The notes below the pieces were generated by a model. It saw only the letters and a program-made list of their open reading frames with translations, was not told the DNA's origin and searched no databases. Shown here piece by piece: positions 27,701-40,508 of a DNA stretch of 64,000 nucleotides. This stretch comes from Gyromitra esculenta (lineage: Eukaryota > Ascomycota > Pezizomycetes > Pezizales > Discinaceae): positions 1,906,510 through 1,970,509 of the forward strand of contig JBCAML010000009.1 in assembly GCA_038503075.1 (NCBI GenBank). Reading direction: 5' to 3'. The translations under genes were made by a program, and so were the position numbers. Every line of letters starts with the position of its first letter. Position 1 is the first letter of the stretch.

Positions 27701-30281
27701 CCGGGATAGCTATTGATATTCGAAACGTCCCAAGGCTCGGCAGCGGGTGCGACGCTGTATCAAGGATCATTGGCCCGCTCCTCGTCTATTGAGCTGTCGT
27801 TGCCTGTGAGCGATTAATTCGTATGCGTAATACGGGATGCTATAGAAACATGGAATAGAGGCTTTATATGTGTGCTCGGACTCTCTGATGCCGGATGAAA
27901 GTAAATATGTTTGGGCCCCTTGGCTCACCAATCAATATTCTACAAGATCCGGCTTGTCCTTCGGACAACAGGAAGCCAGATCCTTCTTTTCTTAGTGGGA
28001 GGCAATGAACAAGAGTTGGCTGAGACAAATCGTGTAATAACTTGTGATCGTGATCAAACAGCAGCGAGTGATTTTCTATGAAAGCAATTCCTCTGAATGG
28101 ATAAACGCTTAAGTTTACCATAATTTTAAGTAAGAAACACTAAATCCCTGTGTAGCTTCCACACCTATCCCAGTAGCCCAAACTTGGAGGGCGTCAGGTC
28201 TATATGTTTTTGCAAGTTCTGCCACTGGAGAGGTCCAAACTTGATACGATCATTAGATTCTGCAAGCGCTCAACCCGGAAAATTATAGCCAAATTCACTT
28301 GTTAATTCATTTACATATCTATGTCCTCTATGCTCTTTTGATGATCTTCAAAACTGTTCCTGTCCAAACGATTCCTTGCTTTTTGCGTGGGCGCTAGTAG
28401 GTATACACCCCAGTCCCTAATTGATGAAATATCCAAGCTTAGGCTCGCAATTGCTAGACTTTGGTTAACGCACGTAAATTCGAATAGTGGACTCCAGTGG
28501 GGTATAAAGGTGATATACATGCATATTTAACAGGTGTGAACTCACCAAATTTTCATCACTGTAGCGTTCTGTCCCAGCAGCGCAGTTCTTGCATTACCCG
28601 GGCCTAGCAAGCCCCATTATGCATATGTCAAAGCACGTGCACATTAACACACCCATACGATAAAAACTTGCGGCAAAATTCATTACATTAAATACCGCTA
28701 AGAAATTTAGCTCTGTAAATTTTTTTTTTGCATTCCTTTGCTATATTACCCATACAGAACTAAAAGTCTAAGACTTGCAGCAACTCTAACCAATTTTCCC
28801 CTGCATAATGGTACCCAGGGTAACAAGTCAGTTGAGTACATATAAGTCATAAAAGGGGAGATAATGAAACCGCTCACCACTAGCGCTCAGGTTTATTAAT
28901 ATTGGTTAACATGTTGGATCTCTAGACACCCATTACTGTTAGAATGCATTGCAGGTCTTCTTGCCAAATTAGACACTCGGGTTGTGAATTAAGTCAGAAA
29001 CTTTCGGTCGTCATTAAGCTTGCTGTGCCACGTCTGACATACTCAGAGCACAAACTTCGACCCCAATAGCTATAGTATATGCGACCCGAAAGCTGAGACA
29101 AGACTAATAACAAGACCATAATTGCTTCTGTGGAGTAATCACGATCAAGTGAGCGAAGAAAAGGCGTAGCAAAGGTCATAATCCATCACTCGGCCATCCA
29201 TACCAAGTAACCTTGTCTCTCTCTATGGGAACGGCCTTAGTTATCGCTGGAATACCAATTTACTAAGTTTTAGTAATAAAAGCTGGATTAGTGATTTCCC
29301 GATTACTACGCACACTCCCGAAACGAAATTGACAAGAAAGGATTCCCTATCTTGGTTGGTGTTTAGCCGCACCCGCCTCCTTGCCGCCGCGTCTTGGAGT
29401 TGAATCCTTTCAGTTATACATCACAGTTACTCGACCATAATAACGTACAGGATAATCGACCAGGCCTAGGTACATAGAAGGCACGGGCAGCTGCAGCCAG
29501 CTTTCTCAAAGGCTCAAGTCAATAACTCAAAGCTAGAACGGCAGATGAAATGCCGCAATCAATGGCAGATTAAGAGTATAGGTGCCGTGATATTTGCTTG
29601 GGAGCAAAAGAGCATTTTGAACATTGCATTGTCGAAAAAAGAGTTTTCCGCAAATAGCCTGAATCTACTGCACACATCAAGTAATCACTTTCCGCATCGA
29701 AACTACGGTTTTTGCCCCTATGCAGGAGCAGCGATTGGCCGTGAACCGAACCTGCATTTTTCCACTTGTACATAATCTGCAGGAATGATCGACACTAGTA
29801 TTTATCGTTGTAGCCACCTTGAAGATAAGGGCTCTCCGGTTTCTCCCAATGTTCCTTTTTGGGGAATAAATTATGTACGCGCACATACGGCAATTAAAGT
29901 TCGGCGTTGAATTGAACACGGCAAATAAAAACATCTAATACCCCCCTTGCGCAATTGCTTCTTGGTTTGAGATGAGATGAGCCTGCGGAAAAAAAAAAAA
30001 AAGACCTCAGAAACACCAACAACAGCTATTCTCCCACACCCTTTCCAAAAACACATTCGCCCGTAAAAAAAAAAATTTAATACATGAAGAAATGTAAAAT
30101 AGACCAAAAAAACAACACAACGCCAGTGTCCCAACCTCTGATGCCCCCCCGACCTAATAAAGAAACCCGAACCCAATTTTGATGCCAAAAAAAATCCCCA
30201 GAATTACTCCCGAAAAAATCCACCACTCCCACCTGATTAGCATTACATGAGTCGCATCACCTCATTATTTTATGTCATTGG
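24797..30281. other. Gene-free stretch of about 5.5 kb
   Basis: The first few hundred bases are the NLR promoter. The rest is AT-rich, with homopolymer A/T runs (for example near 25940, 26160, 26455, 28720, 29990 and 30065) and ATATAT tracts near 26310 and 26345. No open frame shows motifs or consistent splice sites, and I see no RNA gene. Confidence 0.5.
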
Positions 30282-32462
30282 TCATTTCTCCTGCGTCCCC
30301 GTTATTCCTGCCCTCTCACTTACCCTGCTTCTCTTCCTTTCCATCTCCTTCTCGTCCGCAGTAAGATCGCACTTTGCCTTCTCTACCCTAACCCATCTCA
30401 GGATTATCACTAGCGCGATGGCGGCAAGGGCTACTTCGAACCAAAACACCGATTGGTAACTTCTGCGGATGCCGCGGTGTAGATTATGGGCCGATATCAC
30501 CTCGGCGAATCCGAGGAAGAAGGCGATGCTCAGATGCATGTTCGAGTTTATTCTGAACGAGTAATATGTTTCGTTAGCACAACGGCTGCATGTTTCAGGG
30601 TTAGGGTTACGTACATTGCGCCAGCCAACCCCTGCTGTCGCTTCGGCAATCCAGTGGTGATGAAGATGTTTGTAATATTAAAACTGATATCAATGCCAAT
30701 CGTGGCCATGATCATGGCCGGGAAGACGAAAGTCCAATAGCTCGCCCCTGAAGGCATTATGGCAAATAGTAGAGGAGCAATAACCCATGCCACGCCAGCA
30801 ATGAACATTAACACCGTCCCGGAGAGGATATGGAGAACGAAGGCCCCAACGGTAGCAATTATCATACCGCCGACGAACAGGGGGGAAAACCAGGCCACGA
30901 TCTGAAGCGGGCCGGCGTTCATCACTCCATCCATACTGCAGCGCCGGAAGTCGGTCAGCATATGTCGCATTTTTCAAAGAAAAGAGGTGAAAACTTCATA
31001 GTGTGGAGGGGGGGTGGAGAAGGGGGGGGGGTTCTTGGATGTCACATACTAGAAAGTCGAGTAGAGCAAAAATATGCCCAAGCCACCATACTGCATAAAC
31101 ATTCCCCCCACCACCGCCGGAAACATTGGGGTTTTCCAAATATCGCTCGGCAGTAGCGGTTGTTTCGCAACCCAACCCTCCACGTACACGGCCAGTAGCA
31201 GCAGGATTGAGCCCGCGCATAATGCGATGTAGATATTCGGAGATTTCCAGCCTTTCTCAGCACGACAGCTATCCGTGATGGCATACACGACGAGTATCAA
31301 TCCGGACACGATCAGGATTGTCCCAGGCCAGTCCATTTTGATGCCCAAAGCTGCGCGTTCCTCCTTATCGGAGGGGACCGAGACCCAGGCCAAGACGAAA
31401 GAAATGGCTGCAAAGAGAGCACCAATGAAGAAGTACCAGCGCCAGGCGTTATATTGTGCGGCGATGCCGGCGAAGAAAAGCCCAAAGAAAAAGCCCAGAG
31501 GGGCACAGGCGCCATAAACCGAAAAGACCTAAGGCAAATTAGCTGTTAGGTGGGGGAGCAAATAGAAAAATCAAGATGGTAGATTTATTTTTTCATTTAT
31601 CTATTTATTCCGAATCGAGCAGACATACCAGGTTCTTCCTCGGCCCTGGCCGATAGACGCATCCCATGAGCATAACGCTGCTCGGCAAAAAAGCAGCAGG
31701 CCCCAGACCAGCTAGTGCCCTCGCCATGTCCAGCATCAATTCGTTCTTCGCCACGCCGGCCACTATGCTCCACACGACCAGCCAGCCTACGCCGAGGACG
31801 AACATTATTTTCCCGCCATACATATCTGACAGCCTCCCGAAGGGGAGGAGGAAGCAAGACACCACTAACGAGAATGCGGAAGCAGGCCATGTCGCGGATG
31901 TGGGGGGGATATTGAATGCTTTGACGACCGATGGCACAAGCAGGTTGAAGCCGGAGACAAAGTATTCCTGTGCATCAGTCGGAGGTTAGAGGTCAGCCAA
32001 TGAGATCCCTCGCAAAAAAAATAGATTTTACCATTCTAATGCAGGGCAAGATTGATGTTGGGTGGGCTGTGTGAGAGAGATATATGCCCCCACCGGTTAA
32101 TCTGAACCTTCTGGGGTAGACGAGGAGATCCCGGATGTGGAGGGTGTGGGGTTTTAAGACATATGAGGAATCAGGACACCACCACCACCACCACCGCCGC
32201 CATAATACGCACATACCGTCAATAATTGTGCCATGCAGATGGACAGGACAAATCCGACCTCGGACCAGGCGGATTTGAAGGCTTCAGGTCTGATGCGCCC
32301 CAGCCGCTCAATGTCTTTTTTGCTAAGTTGAAAGGGATTTTCTAAATCCGTTTCGGAGCCAACGAAAGTCATCGAGCTGTGGCTTGATGATGGATACATC
32401 CTTGCGGCGGGGGGTAGCCCTGGAAGTTTGGCATCCTGGAAGTTTACTTGTGTTTTCTCCAT
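30282..32462 (-). CDS. MFS transporter, DHA2-like 14-helix drug:H+ antiporter family
   Basis: Predicted plasma-membrane or vacuolar proton-coupled transporter; substrate unknown. 551 aa in five exons: 32462-32217, 31967-31629, 31528-31050, 30935-30615, 30552-30282, all joined in phase. The first 75 residues are a soluble Ser-rich N-terminus, then TM1 (VGFVLSICMAQLLTEYFVSG). Motif A GRLSDMYGGK lies in the TM2-3 loop. ALAGLGPAAFLPSSVMLMG follows in the TM4 region, and VYGACAPLGFFFGLFFAG in TM5, where the antiporter motif is expected. Further helices run to WFEVALAAIALVIILRWV, and the charged tail ends TGTQEK. The sequence order suits a 14-TM DHA2 layout. Intron 1 (249 nt) contains a long CCA/CCG tract on the plus strand, and the last intron carries a telomere-like motif next to its donor. 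No biosynthetic cluster is adjacent, so a role in efflux of a specific metabolite cannot be argued. Confidence 0.9.
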
Positions 32463-34847
32463 TGAACCAGCGGAACAAAAAAATACAAAGCTCGTCGTCC
32501 GTAGCTATAGTGAAGAATAAAGAATGCACGAGATATGCACTACAAAATTCTCTCCGTACCAGGGGGGAGAGGAGGAGTAAAATAAAATAAGATAGGATAA
32601 AATAAGTAAAAGTAAAAGTGGAGGGCCTAGGTTCTTGGGGGGCTTGATGGAATTGAATTGAATTGAAAGATCTCAGCGCAATTCTACTATGAAGAATCTA
32701 AAGACCGAACGAGAGACAGGTGAAGGATATTCAAGGTATGAAGTGAGGATTTGGAGCCGTGTCTCTTGAAACTGGAGGGGAAGCCCAATCCATTTAAGTA
32801 GCTACGTAGGAATTGAACTATGCACACGATCCTATTGTCCATGTACGGTAAAAACCGCGCTTTGCTAATAGCCCATGGTCCGTCCATGGTTCACAGTATA
32901 ACCCAAGATCGAGATAGGCCAGGCCTATTCTACGAGGAGCACAAGCCCGTGCACGGGGGGGGGAGAAGAAAGTGATCGCTTTTTAGTGATCAGCCATAGA
33001 GCAGACGCTAGCTCATTACGCAGGGGCGGAACTGTCTTGGGCGGTCTTTCGACATCCAGCTGGGGGTTTGGCTAACTTGCGCATCGATCATAATGGCTAA
33101 ACCGCTTAGGGTCCGAATTCGCCGTAACTTCATGAGGTACGGTGTGAGGGACCCAAGGTCTGCCGTCCGTAGATGCAAATGTCTGTATGTAGGTACGCAC
33201 AGATATACCAGGCCGGTAGACATTGGCCCAGGCGCAGTGTACATGTGTGTGGTGGAGATATGATTGGCTTCGCGGAACTCTACATGATCTGAAGTCACAT
33301 ATGTACGAACGGACTGGTATCGCCGTATTAATCCGAGAATAGGGCATATGTTAAGCAGCGCGGTTTCTTGGGTTAACGTCAACGTTAACGTTAACGTGCA
33401 ATTGATCTACTACACCCCCTCCAGCAGGTGAAAGCCACATTCGCCAGGATTCGCGCATGAGACCGTGTTCTGATTCACAGAGATCCTACGGCAGTGGGGG
33501 GGGAGCAGGGAGAGCAGAGCAGGACAGAGCAGAGGGAAGTAGGGCAGGCAGTAGGGGAGAGCAGAGTCGAGCTGCGCGGTACATAGATAGCTGCCTGTAG
33601 GTGGATGTAGTGCGTCTCGGAAAATACATATGTGTGTATGGCATGCTGGAGGTGGGTCTGGCTATATGTTTTCTTTTCGGTGCCCTCCGCGGGCAAACCT
33701 CCAGCGCTTTTCTTTACATACCGGATTTCCGCGCAGCGCCCGATTGAACAGGCGAAGTCGTTCATGCTTCCGGGCTGCAGCAGCACCAACTGAAGGAATC
33801 TTGCTCGCTAAACCGCAAATGCGAGATCTATCAACTCTGCAGAGCACTGCTGCGCGAGGCCTGGATGCCCGTCTGGGACGCTGCCAGACTCCCCCAGTTC
33901 TCCACCACGAGAACCGCTGCAGACAGCTGCTCTGCTCTGCTCTGCTCCTCGTCCATCACGAGCAGCCGCTGGCGCTGGCGCTGGGCTGGACGAGCTCCTT
34001 GCAGTCGGCTCTGCCCAGCGCTCGTTCCAAACGGTTTCTCGTAGAGGCAGCCAGAGCCGTCGTGTCGTCCGTGCCAGCCAATGGGAGAGATCCCAAATCA
34101 TTTGCCAGCCTGCCGTGGATCCGGATTCGCGGCTGGAGAGGCGTGCGCAGTCAGGAGGGCACGGTTTTTATTTTTTGCGGAATTTATTTATTTATTCCAA
34201 AAGCAAAGGGCGGTGTTTGGAGGGCAAACGGACGCCAAAAACAAAGTCTGGCGATAAACGAACCACTCAGCGGAGAGGGCCAGTCTTCCGACATTCCAAG
34301 GGCTGGCACACACCAGCCAACTGACGGACTGGCTGGCGGACTGTCTGTCTGTCTGCCTGTCTGTCCACTGCCCTCCGCTGCCGCTGCCCATCCCAGAACG
34401 AACGAACGAATCGACGGCTGGGGTTGCGGCCAGATATCAGAGGCTTGTCGCACAGATGCTAATTATTTGCAAAATGCCGCCGCACGCGAGAGCGAGCTAG
34501 TGGGCAGCGCAGCGCGGTCAAGCCTGTGCTGTGTGCTCCAAGCGTTTTGTGCCTCCAAACAATTGAAAATGGAATTTATCCGAATTGGATCCTAGAATCC
34601 TTCTGTTACGCTACATGTCTACATGCACGCATGTAGAGTACCTACATACGTACGAACCGTGGTCCGTATTTCGGGTTGGGTGCTGTGTTATTGAAACGCT
34701 GACCATGGCCCATATCCCGCTACTTGCCTCTCACTTGGGCATTTTGGGCAGCTACGCCCCTGCAGATAGATCATCACCACGGACAGTCTGAATGGTAACT
34801 GATATCTATCAAAGGACTCTGTGGAGCACGTCAAACCACTGTCATCT

Positions 34848-34879
34848 TCCCTCCCTCCCTCCCTCCCTCCCTCCCTCCC
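34848..34879. repeat. (TCCC)8 microsatellite
   Basis: Eight perfect TCCC units, so the minus strand is a (GGGA) run able to form G-quadruplex or triplex DNA. It is the longest of the simple repeats in the 33.5-36.7 kb island. Confidence 0.9.
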
Positions 34880-36341
34880 GGCGGCTATGCATGCAAGCCT
34901 ACATACTACTCTATCTACTCTAGAGTACCGGCTCGGCAGACCTACATGCATGTAGATGCCATGAACAGGTATAACGTGATCGGAACCTTACCGCGTAGTT
35001 ACCTGATTCAGGAAACCCGGGGTTTTAATCCAAGCTTGGCCTGCTGCCCAACGGCCCCAGAATTAGAGTTTGATAGGTATTATATTTGTAAAAAAAAAAA
35101 AAGTCACGTTCTCAATCGGGGGGGCCAAGGAAAGAAAAAAGAAAGAGAGAGAGAGAGAGGAATCCGAGAGAGAAAAAGTTGAACTGAAACAAATTCACTG
35201 GATAACTACCAGTTTGTCGTGGCAGGCCACCATTTGCACCACACCGTATTGCGCGGGATGCCGACTAGCTGGCTGCAATGGAACCTGGTTTTCACACGAG
35301 TGTCTGTATAGATAGTATAGCCCGTGAAGGACAAGTGTCATGGCAGTTTGGCCGGTTCTTTCAGTTCTGCTATGTGCATGTATTTCTGCCTTTTTTTCCG
35401 CCTTGGATGTTTCGCGGAAACAATTGCACAAATCGAGATTGACGGACAACGGGGCGTGGGGCCGCCGAGAGAGGTTTTCTTTTATTTTCTTCTTCTCCCT
35501 TCTCTTCTCGACAGCTGTCCAATTCATCTCTCTCTCTCTCTCTCGACATGGGACGAATGCCTGTTCTGGACATCGGAGATATGCGAAGTGCAGACGTTGC
35601 AGTATGTACCATCGCTGGCCACCTCCCCAAAAAGAAAAGAAGAGAACCAATGTCGGGAGATGGACCACCGAAAGACGCTGCGGTCATTCGACTCGCCTAA
35701 ATCCTGCCCACATGCCAACTGCAGCAGTGCGCAGGCGAGGGACTCGAGAGTATAGCGCATGTACGTGGACGGCGTACCTGCTAGAATATATATCTATGAA
35801 TTCTACCGCGTGAACCGCGCCGTATGATCCCTACTCGAGCATGGCGCCGTTCTCGAATCGAGACCAAGCGATTTGGATCTCGAGTCGTTCCCTAGCTGGA
35901 GAACGTTAGCTACAGCATGGGCGAGCCTGCGCAATTCCGTTGGGTCGATTTCAGAGCCCGTCTCACGAGATGTTCTGGCTTCCCAGCGCGCGATGGCTTT
36001 TCCGCCTGGGACCGCGGAGAAATCCTGCCGAATGGGCGCTGGTCCCGGGCACCTATGGCCTATCTTTAGAGCCTGTTCCTGAACATGTGCACCGAAAAGA
36101 AAATAACAATAATTGCAGTTGCTCCTGTGGGCTTCTGTTTGAGTGGACGGGCCTCACCACTTCTGCAGCGCCATATGAGACCTGGCGATAAGTGGGGGGA
36201 TTTCATCATCATGACTTCCTTTCTCTCCGTGAAGAATAAAAGGAGAATAAACATTCAAGCTGCATGCCTTTTTTTCTTTTCTTTTCTTTTTCGCTCGCAG
36301 TTGGTGCACAGACCATATTGAGACCAAGGAGAGCGTAATAA

Positions 36342-36380
36342 TACATCGCGTTATCGATCCCCGATGTAGATCAATAACGC
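36342..36380. repeat. Two interlocked inverted repeats
   Basis: TACATCG (36342-36348) pairs with CGATGTA (36362-36368). GCGTTATCGATC (36348-36359) pairs with GATCAATAACGC (36369-36380) with one mismatch. The order a-b-a'-b' is that of an H-type pseudoknot if transcribed; in DNA the hairpins would be alternatives. Confidence 0.45.
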
Positions 36381-39300
36381 AACGCTTTCCGCGCACACAC
36401 TTTAAAAAAAAAAAAAAGAGTGTGCAGAATTTGATGAGGATTGCAAGTTTCTCTAGCAGTAGTATAAATTGATCAAGCCGATCTTTCGTAAAAGCATCAT
36501 GACGCCGTGCTTGTTTCAGTTTCTGCAATGCAGAGATCTTGCCTTTTTATTTCTCCATGATCGGTGGAACCTTCTTCTGCTTTCCGGTGGTAAAGCAGAA
36601 GAAGACGAAGAAGAAGAGAGAAAGAAAGAGAAAGAAAGAAAAAGGGATAGCAATGTAGAAGGACAGCTACGACATACCTACGTTTGATGCATGTACGTAT
36701 GTGATAAGGTTAATCCCGATCGCTCGGGGCCCAAGCAGTCGGATTGATTATTTCTATATCTAGATATCTCGAAATATCATTCAAGATGCGGTTTAGCAGA
36801 TGTGGCACGAGAGACTATAGCTAGCTTATTTGATTAAGCGCTCCAAGCTTGAATGAAATATAATATTTACGTATACAATTAGATCTAGTGGCCTCGGTGG
36901 AACGGCATCTCATCCCCTCCCCCCGAATTTGGGCATGTCAGGAAAAGGGAGTAACGATGAAGCAATCTGGTGGACATGTGGACATGTCAGCGATTGATTC
37001 GCACTGAATAAACGGGGAGTCGATTTAACCTCGGTGATTAATCAATCGCCCAGAATAGCGTACCGCCCATACCGCCGCCCTAACAGACGGGGGGGCACTT
37101 TATTTACTTTTGGGCTTACTTGATTGGTTCGCTGAACGGGAAAACGCCTCGAGCGTTTCAGAAATTCGAGTCGATTGGCTGATCGATGACGATATGGCTT
37201 GCTTCAGATGCCATACGCCATATTCGTTTTATTCACCTTGCATCCCAACCAATCTTGCCCCCCCCCCCCGAAGCAGGAACGAGTAGGGACAGGCAGAGGC
37301 ACTGTTTACCAAACCTTGGGGTGCTGCGGGGTACATATGTCCGATAATCTTGAGCCACGGATCTAACACGGACCCTTGGTTCACGAAATATTAGTAGCTG
37401 CCAATAGATCCCTGGTAGATCATTGGCTACTAGAATCCGTGTCCGTGCATACACTATATTACTGTGCTTATATCGCAGTACAATCCTCCTTTGGGCTACC
37501 TTGTATAAACCATCGCTTTTTTTTTTTTTTACAGAGTTCAGTCGAAATCGATGTTCATGTGGGGTAACTCTCACTCCCAGCAAGTAATACGCTGCAGGAG
37601 GCATTGACCGGTTCAGTTTTTTACGCCTGTCACGCAGATTTTGATGAAATCGTCGCCTTAAGCTTGGCATTCGATGGAAATGCTTTCGAGTGCGATATTA
37701 CAACGACAAGCATTGCATTCATGCCTGGTGGCGTCATGCCTGGCCAATTTATCTCTTCCTAGTTCGAGTTCAAATTTGGAGAGGGTGGGAGATCGACATG
37801 GTTTCTTTGGGCAGATCTACTGAAATAATGCGTGCTGGCCTGTCGCGATTCACCCGCCGAAACAAATCTGCGAAGCATTTTCTGTTGTTTGAGTCTAATA
37901 AGCTCGTATTTTTCTCGGCTTCTCAGAAACGTCATAGCTAGCTGGACGTGGCGAAGGAGAGCTATGATGCATATAATTAATCAAGAGCGGTCTATCAGTT
38001 AGAGGATCGTTGACTCACGGGTTGAAAGGGCGCGAGATGGAAAAAATACCCTCGATCTCAGGATATAGTGAAACTCTGGTTCCGGCCATTGATCGGTGGA
38101 GCTGACCAACCGTAGCTGTGCTAGCTTGTAATTTGAGTGATTAAATCTGAGTAAATTTGATCAGGCAATTGTAACTGAGTAGTCCTTACCACACACAGAA
38201 ACCGGTCTCCTACACAGTGCTATCGCATTACAAAAAGCTATAGGCTCATATTAATTTGGGCGGGGAAATTATTTTTCAAGAAATGATTCATTGTCAAAAT
38301 CAGGTTCCAGAGCGCGTTGGTCTATCGCATGCTTTACGAACACGCAGGGGCTCTTGCTATAGCTAGCACTATATGCAAGCTCGGGAATAACCTGTATCTC
38401 AGATGGCTTTCTGGGTTCCGGTGAGGGGATTGTGATGAGGGAGCAGAATTTAAAATTAGTTTTCATGGCCAAAAAAAAACCTTACCACAAGTAGTAATGG
38501 TTGACATTCGATGTTGTTGTGGTCAAGCTGCTATCAAACATTTATTACCCTAACCCTACCACACATGTATTTGTATCGGATATCCCCGCTTAATCCAATC
38601 ACACCGGTGCCGTACTATATGTAACTCTATAGATATTCCTCATTGTATTTCCACTCTTCACGCGTACGATTGCTATTGCAATTGTATGAGTCTGCTAGAG
38701 AACTATGGCTTATCTTGGACAGTTGTGCGTATTCGAATACATGTATGTAGGTTTAGAGTTGAATACCTTGTATCACCATGAAAACATGAATTCTGGGCTA
38801 GAATTCTGGGCCTCGACAGCTTTACTATGGCTATTGAAGATATCTGTTCATCGCAGTGACTATAACAAACCGCTCACTGTCAAATGCTCATGAATATGGT
38901 TCTTTAGCCCTCCCCCCCAATAACCCGGCAGACTGGGATCTTATGCTCGGTTTGATGAGTTTATCAACGTAAGATTAGATTTTTTGAAACTATGGAACAG
39001 GCTATACGTATAAGCTCAATATCCTATCTAAAGTCCTACACTTCGCCTACAGCTTGCTAAGTGTGTTGGTACCGATGGTTTGGCTAAGTGGCCTGGGGTG
39101 GAATAGTGCCCTTTCCACCTCAGGCTATCAGTCTCTTGGGTAAGAATCCGTGTTGCGGTCTGTAGGTGGCAGTGATCTGAAGACAAACCGGTGTCAACAC
39201 GTGGACTCGGCCTTTGAAAGTTGACTTAGGTATAATACGGGTATAATACGGGTGTAGGTTTGACATAGACAAACACGAGCTAGCGAGCGATCGCGAGTAC

Positions 39301-40417
39301 TGGCACTAACATACAGCTATGCGATATTTGATTATTGCTGGAATTAAGATGTATTGGGATACCTGTAGACTGGGTGGTGAAACCGTTAATTAGTGCCAGT
39401 TATACCGTACAAGCAAGGCGTTTCGCACTGGAGTTGTGTTTTACTGTACTCTTCCCACTCATCCTACTTCTTGATATCCTCGATCCAGACATTTGTGCGA
39501 ATTGATTAGATGAGTAAATCCCGCTGCCTCTCGCCAGGGATCTATTCCCTTGGAGGTACCAGAGGCTTAATTTATAATCCACTTGTCACCCAAGGATGAT
39601 TATTCATCTACTATCTCTTGGAGAAAGAGATTAAAATTAAGTAATAATGACACTACTACTAAGGTCTTACAGTGAAGTCCTTAGATCAAAAGCCCGTTCA
39701 GGCTAGATATCCTGGTATAAGGTAAATTTCTGTGGTTGTAAATTGCGTTTTGAGGTGCGGCACCACCACGTGAATGCACCAACAATGAACCATTAGGCAA
39801 TCTTAAAAATACCGCCAAGTAGTTAATCGTGGATTCGGTTAATCTCGCTAATATTGCTGTTGCTGGCCGGCCGGGTTAGACGCAGCCCTGGAAAATACTG
39901 TTAACACCAGAAATGCTGGTACGGTACTAATTCTCGTTTGAAGTGACCCTGCAGTGAAGCACCTTTTAGGATAATCTCAGGTTTGAAAATTTACTTCCAT
40001 TATTACATAAACCGTGTGGAAGATGACTTCCATTACTCTTTTATCCGTCCACTGGATAGTGCTGAAGATCTCTAAGATCGAACATTGACATCAATAGTGC
40101 GTATATGGGGCCTGGGACGATAGCTAACCTTAGGTTAACGGGACAGCGTACATTGAAACATATCTAACATTGACTATTATATCCTCTAGTAGACATACGC
40201 TCGTTGCAATGGCACCTGTACTTTAGTCGATCACTAGAGTTGCAGCACCCTCAGAGTTGGATTACGATCAGCATATGGAGGCTTGCCCGCTGGATACTCT
40301 TTCCTAAACCGCTGGTGGTGTTGCATCAATACTATCTACCGTATAAAAAAATTTTCCTTCCATCTATCAGTGATCATTGGTCAATTCATTGGCATCCTCT
40401 CTTGGAAGTACACTTAC

Positions 40418-40508
40418 CGGCATCCTGTATGGAGTCGGTGGGATTTCTGTATGTACTAGGAAGCAACTGAGCAGCGAAGGCCACACTCAAAAACCAAGGC
40501 AGCTTCAC
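40418..40508 (-). pseudogene. Relic first exon of a secreted protein, start codon lost
   Basis: Reading from 40508 on the minus strand gives VKLPWFLSVAFAAQLLPSTY then RNPTDSIQDA, followed by a consensus donor GTAAGT at 40417. The first 18 residues look exactly like a fungal signal peptide if the first codon GTG was once ATG. The segment after it (TYRNP-type) resembles the mature N-terminus of GH43-like enzymes, and an intact GH43 gene lies 1 kb upstream on the same strand. No acceptor or second exon continuing the protein can be found downstream. I infer a truncated, start-less gene remnant, possibly of a glycosidase. The evidence is one short exon only. Confidence 0.35.

Larger units (their letters stand above)
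32463..40417. other. Gene-poor stretch of about 8 kb, including a GC-rich microsatellite island
   Basis: No gene supported. From about 33480 to 36660 the sequence is GC-richer and full of simple repeats: AGCAG-type purine runs (33490-33570), GCTCT units (33928-33953), CTGT units (34343-34371), GAAC units (34397-34412), TCCC units (34848-34879), AG units (35141-35159), CT units (35527-35544) and A/G-rich tracts near 36600. Because of this composition both strands stay open for long stretches, the longest being 321 codons at 33630-34595 on the plus strand, without any recognisable domain. From 36700 to 40400 the sequence is AT-rich and featureless apart from short tandem motifs such as TATAATACGGG twice near 39231-39252. 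Confidence 0.5.

Noticed and set aside
33630..34595. 321-codon open frame on the plus strand
   Set aside because: Lies in a GC-rich, repeat-laden island where several frames on both strands are open; the translation is Arg/Ser/Ala-rich, follows the microsatellites and shows no domain or splice pattern.
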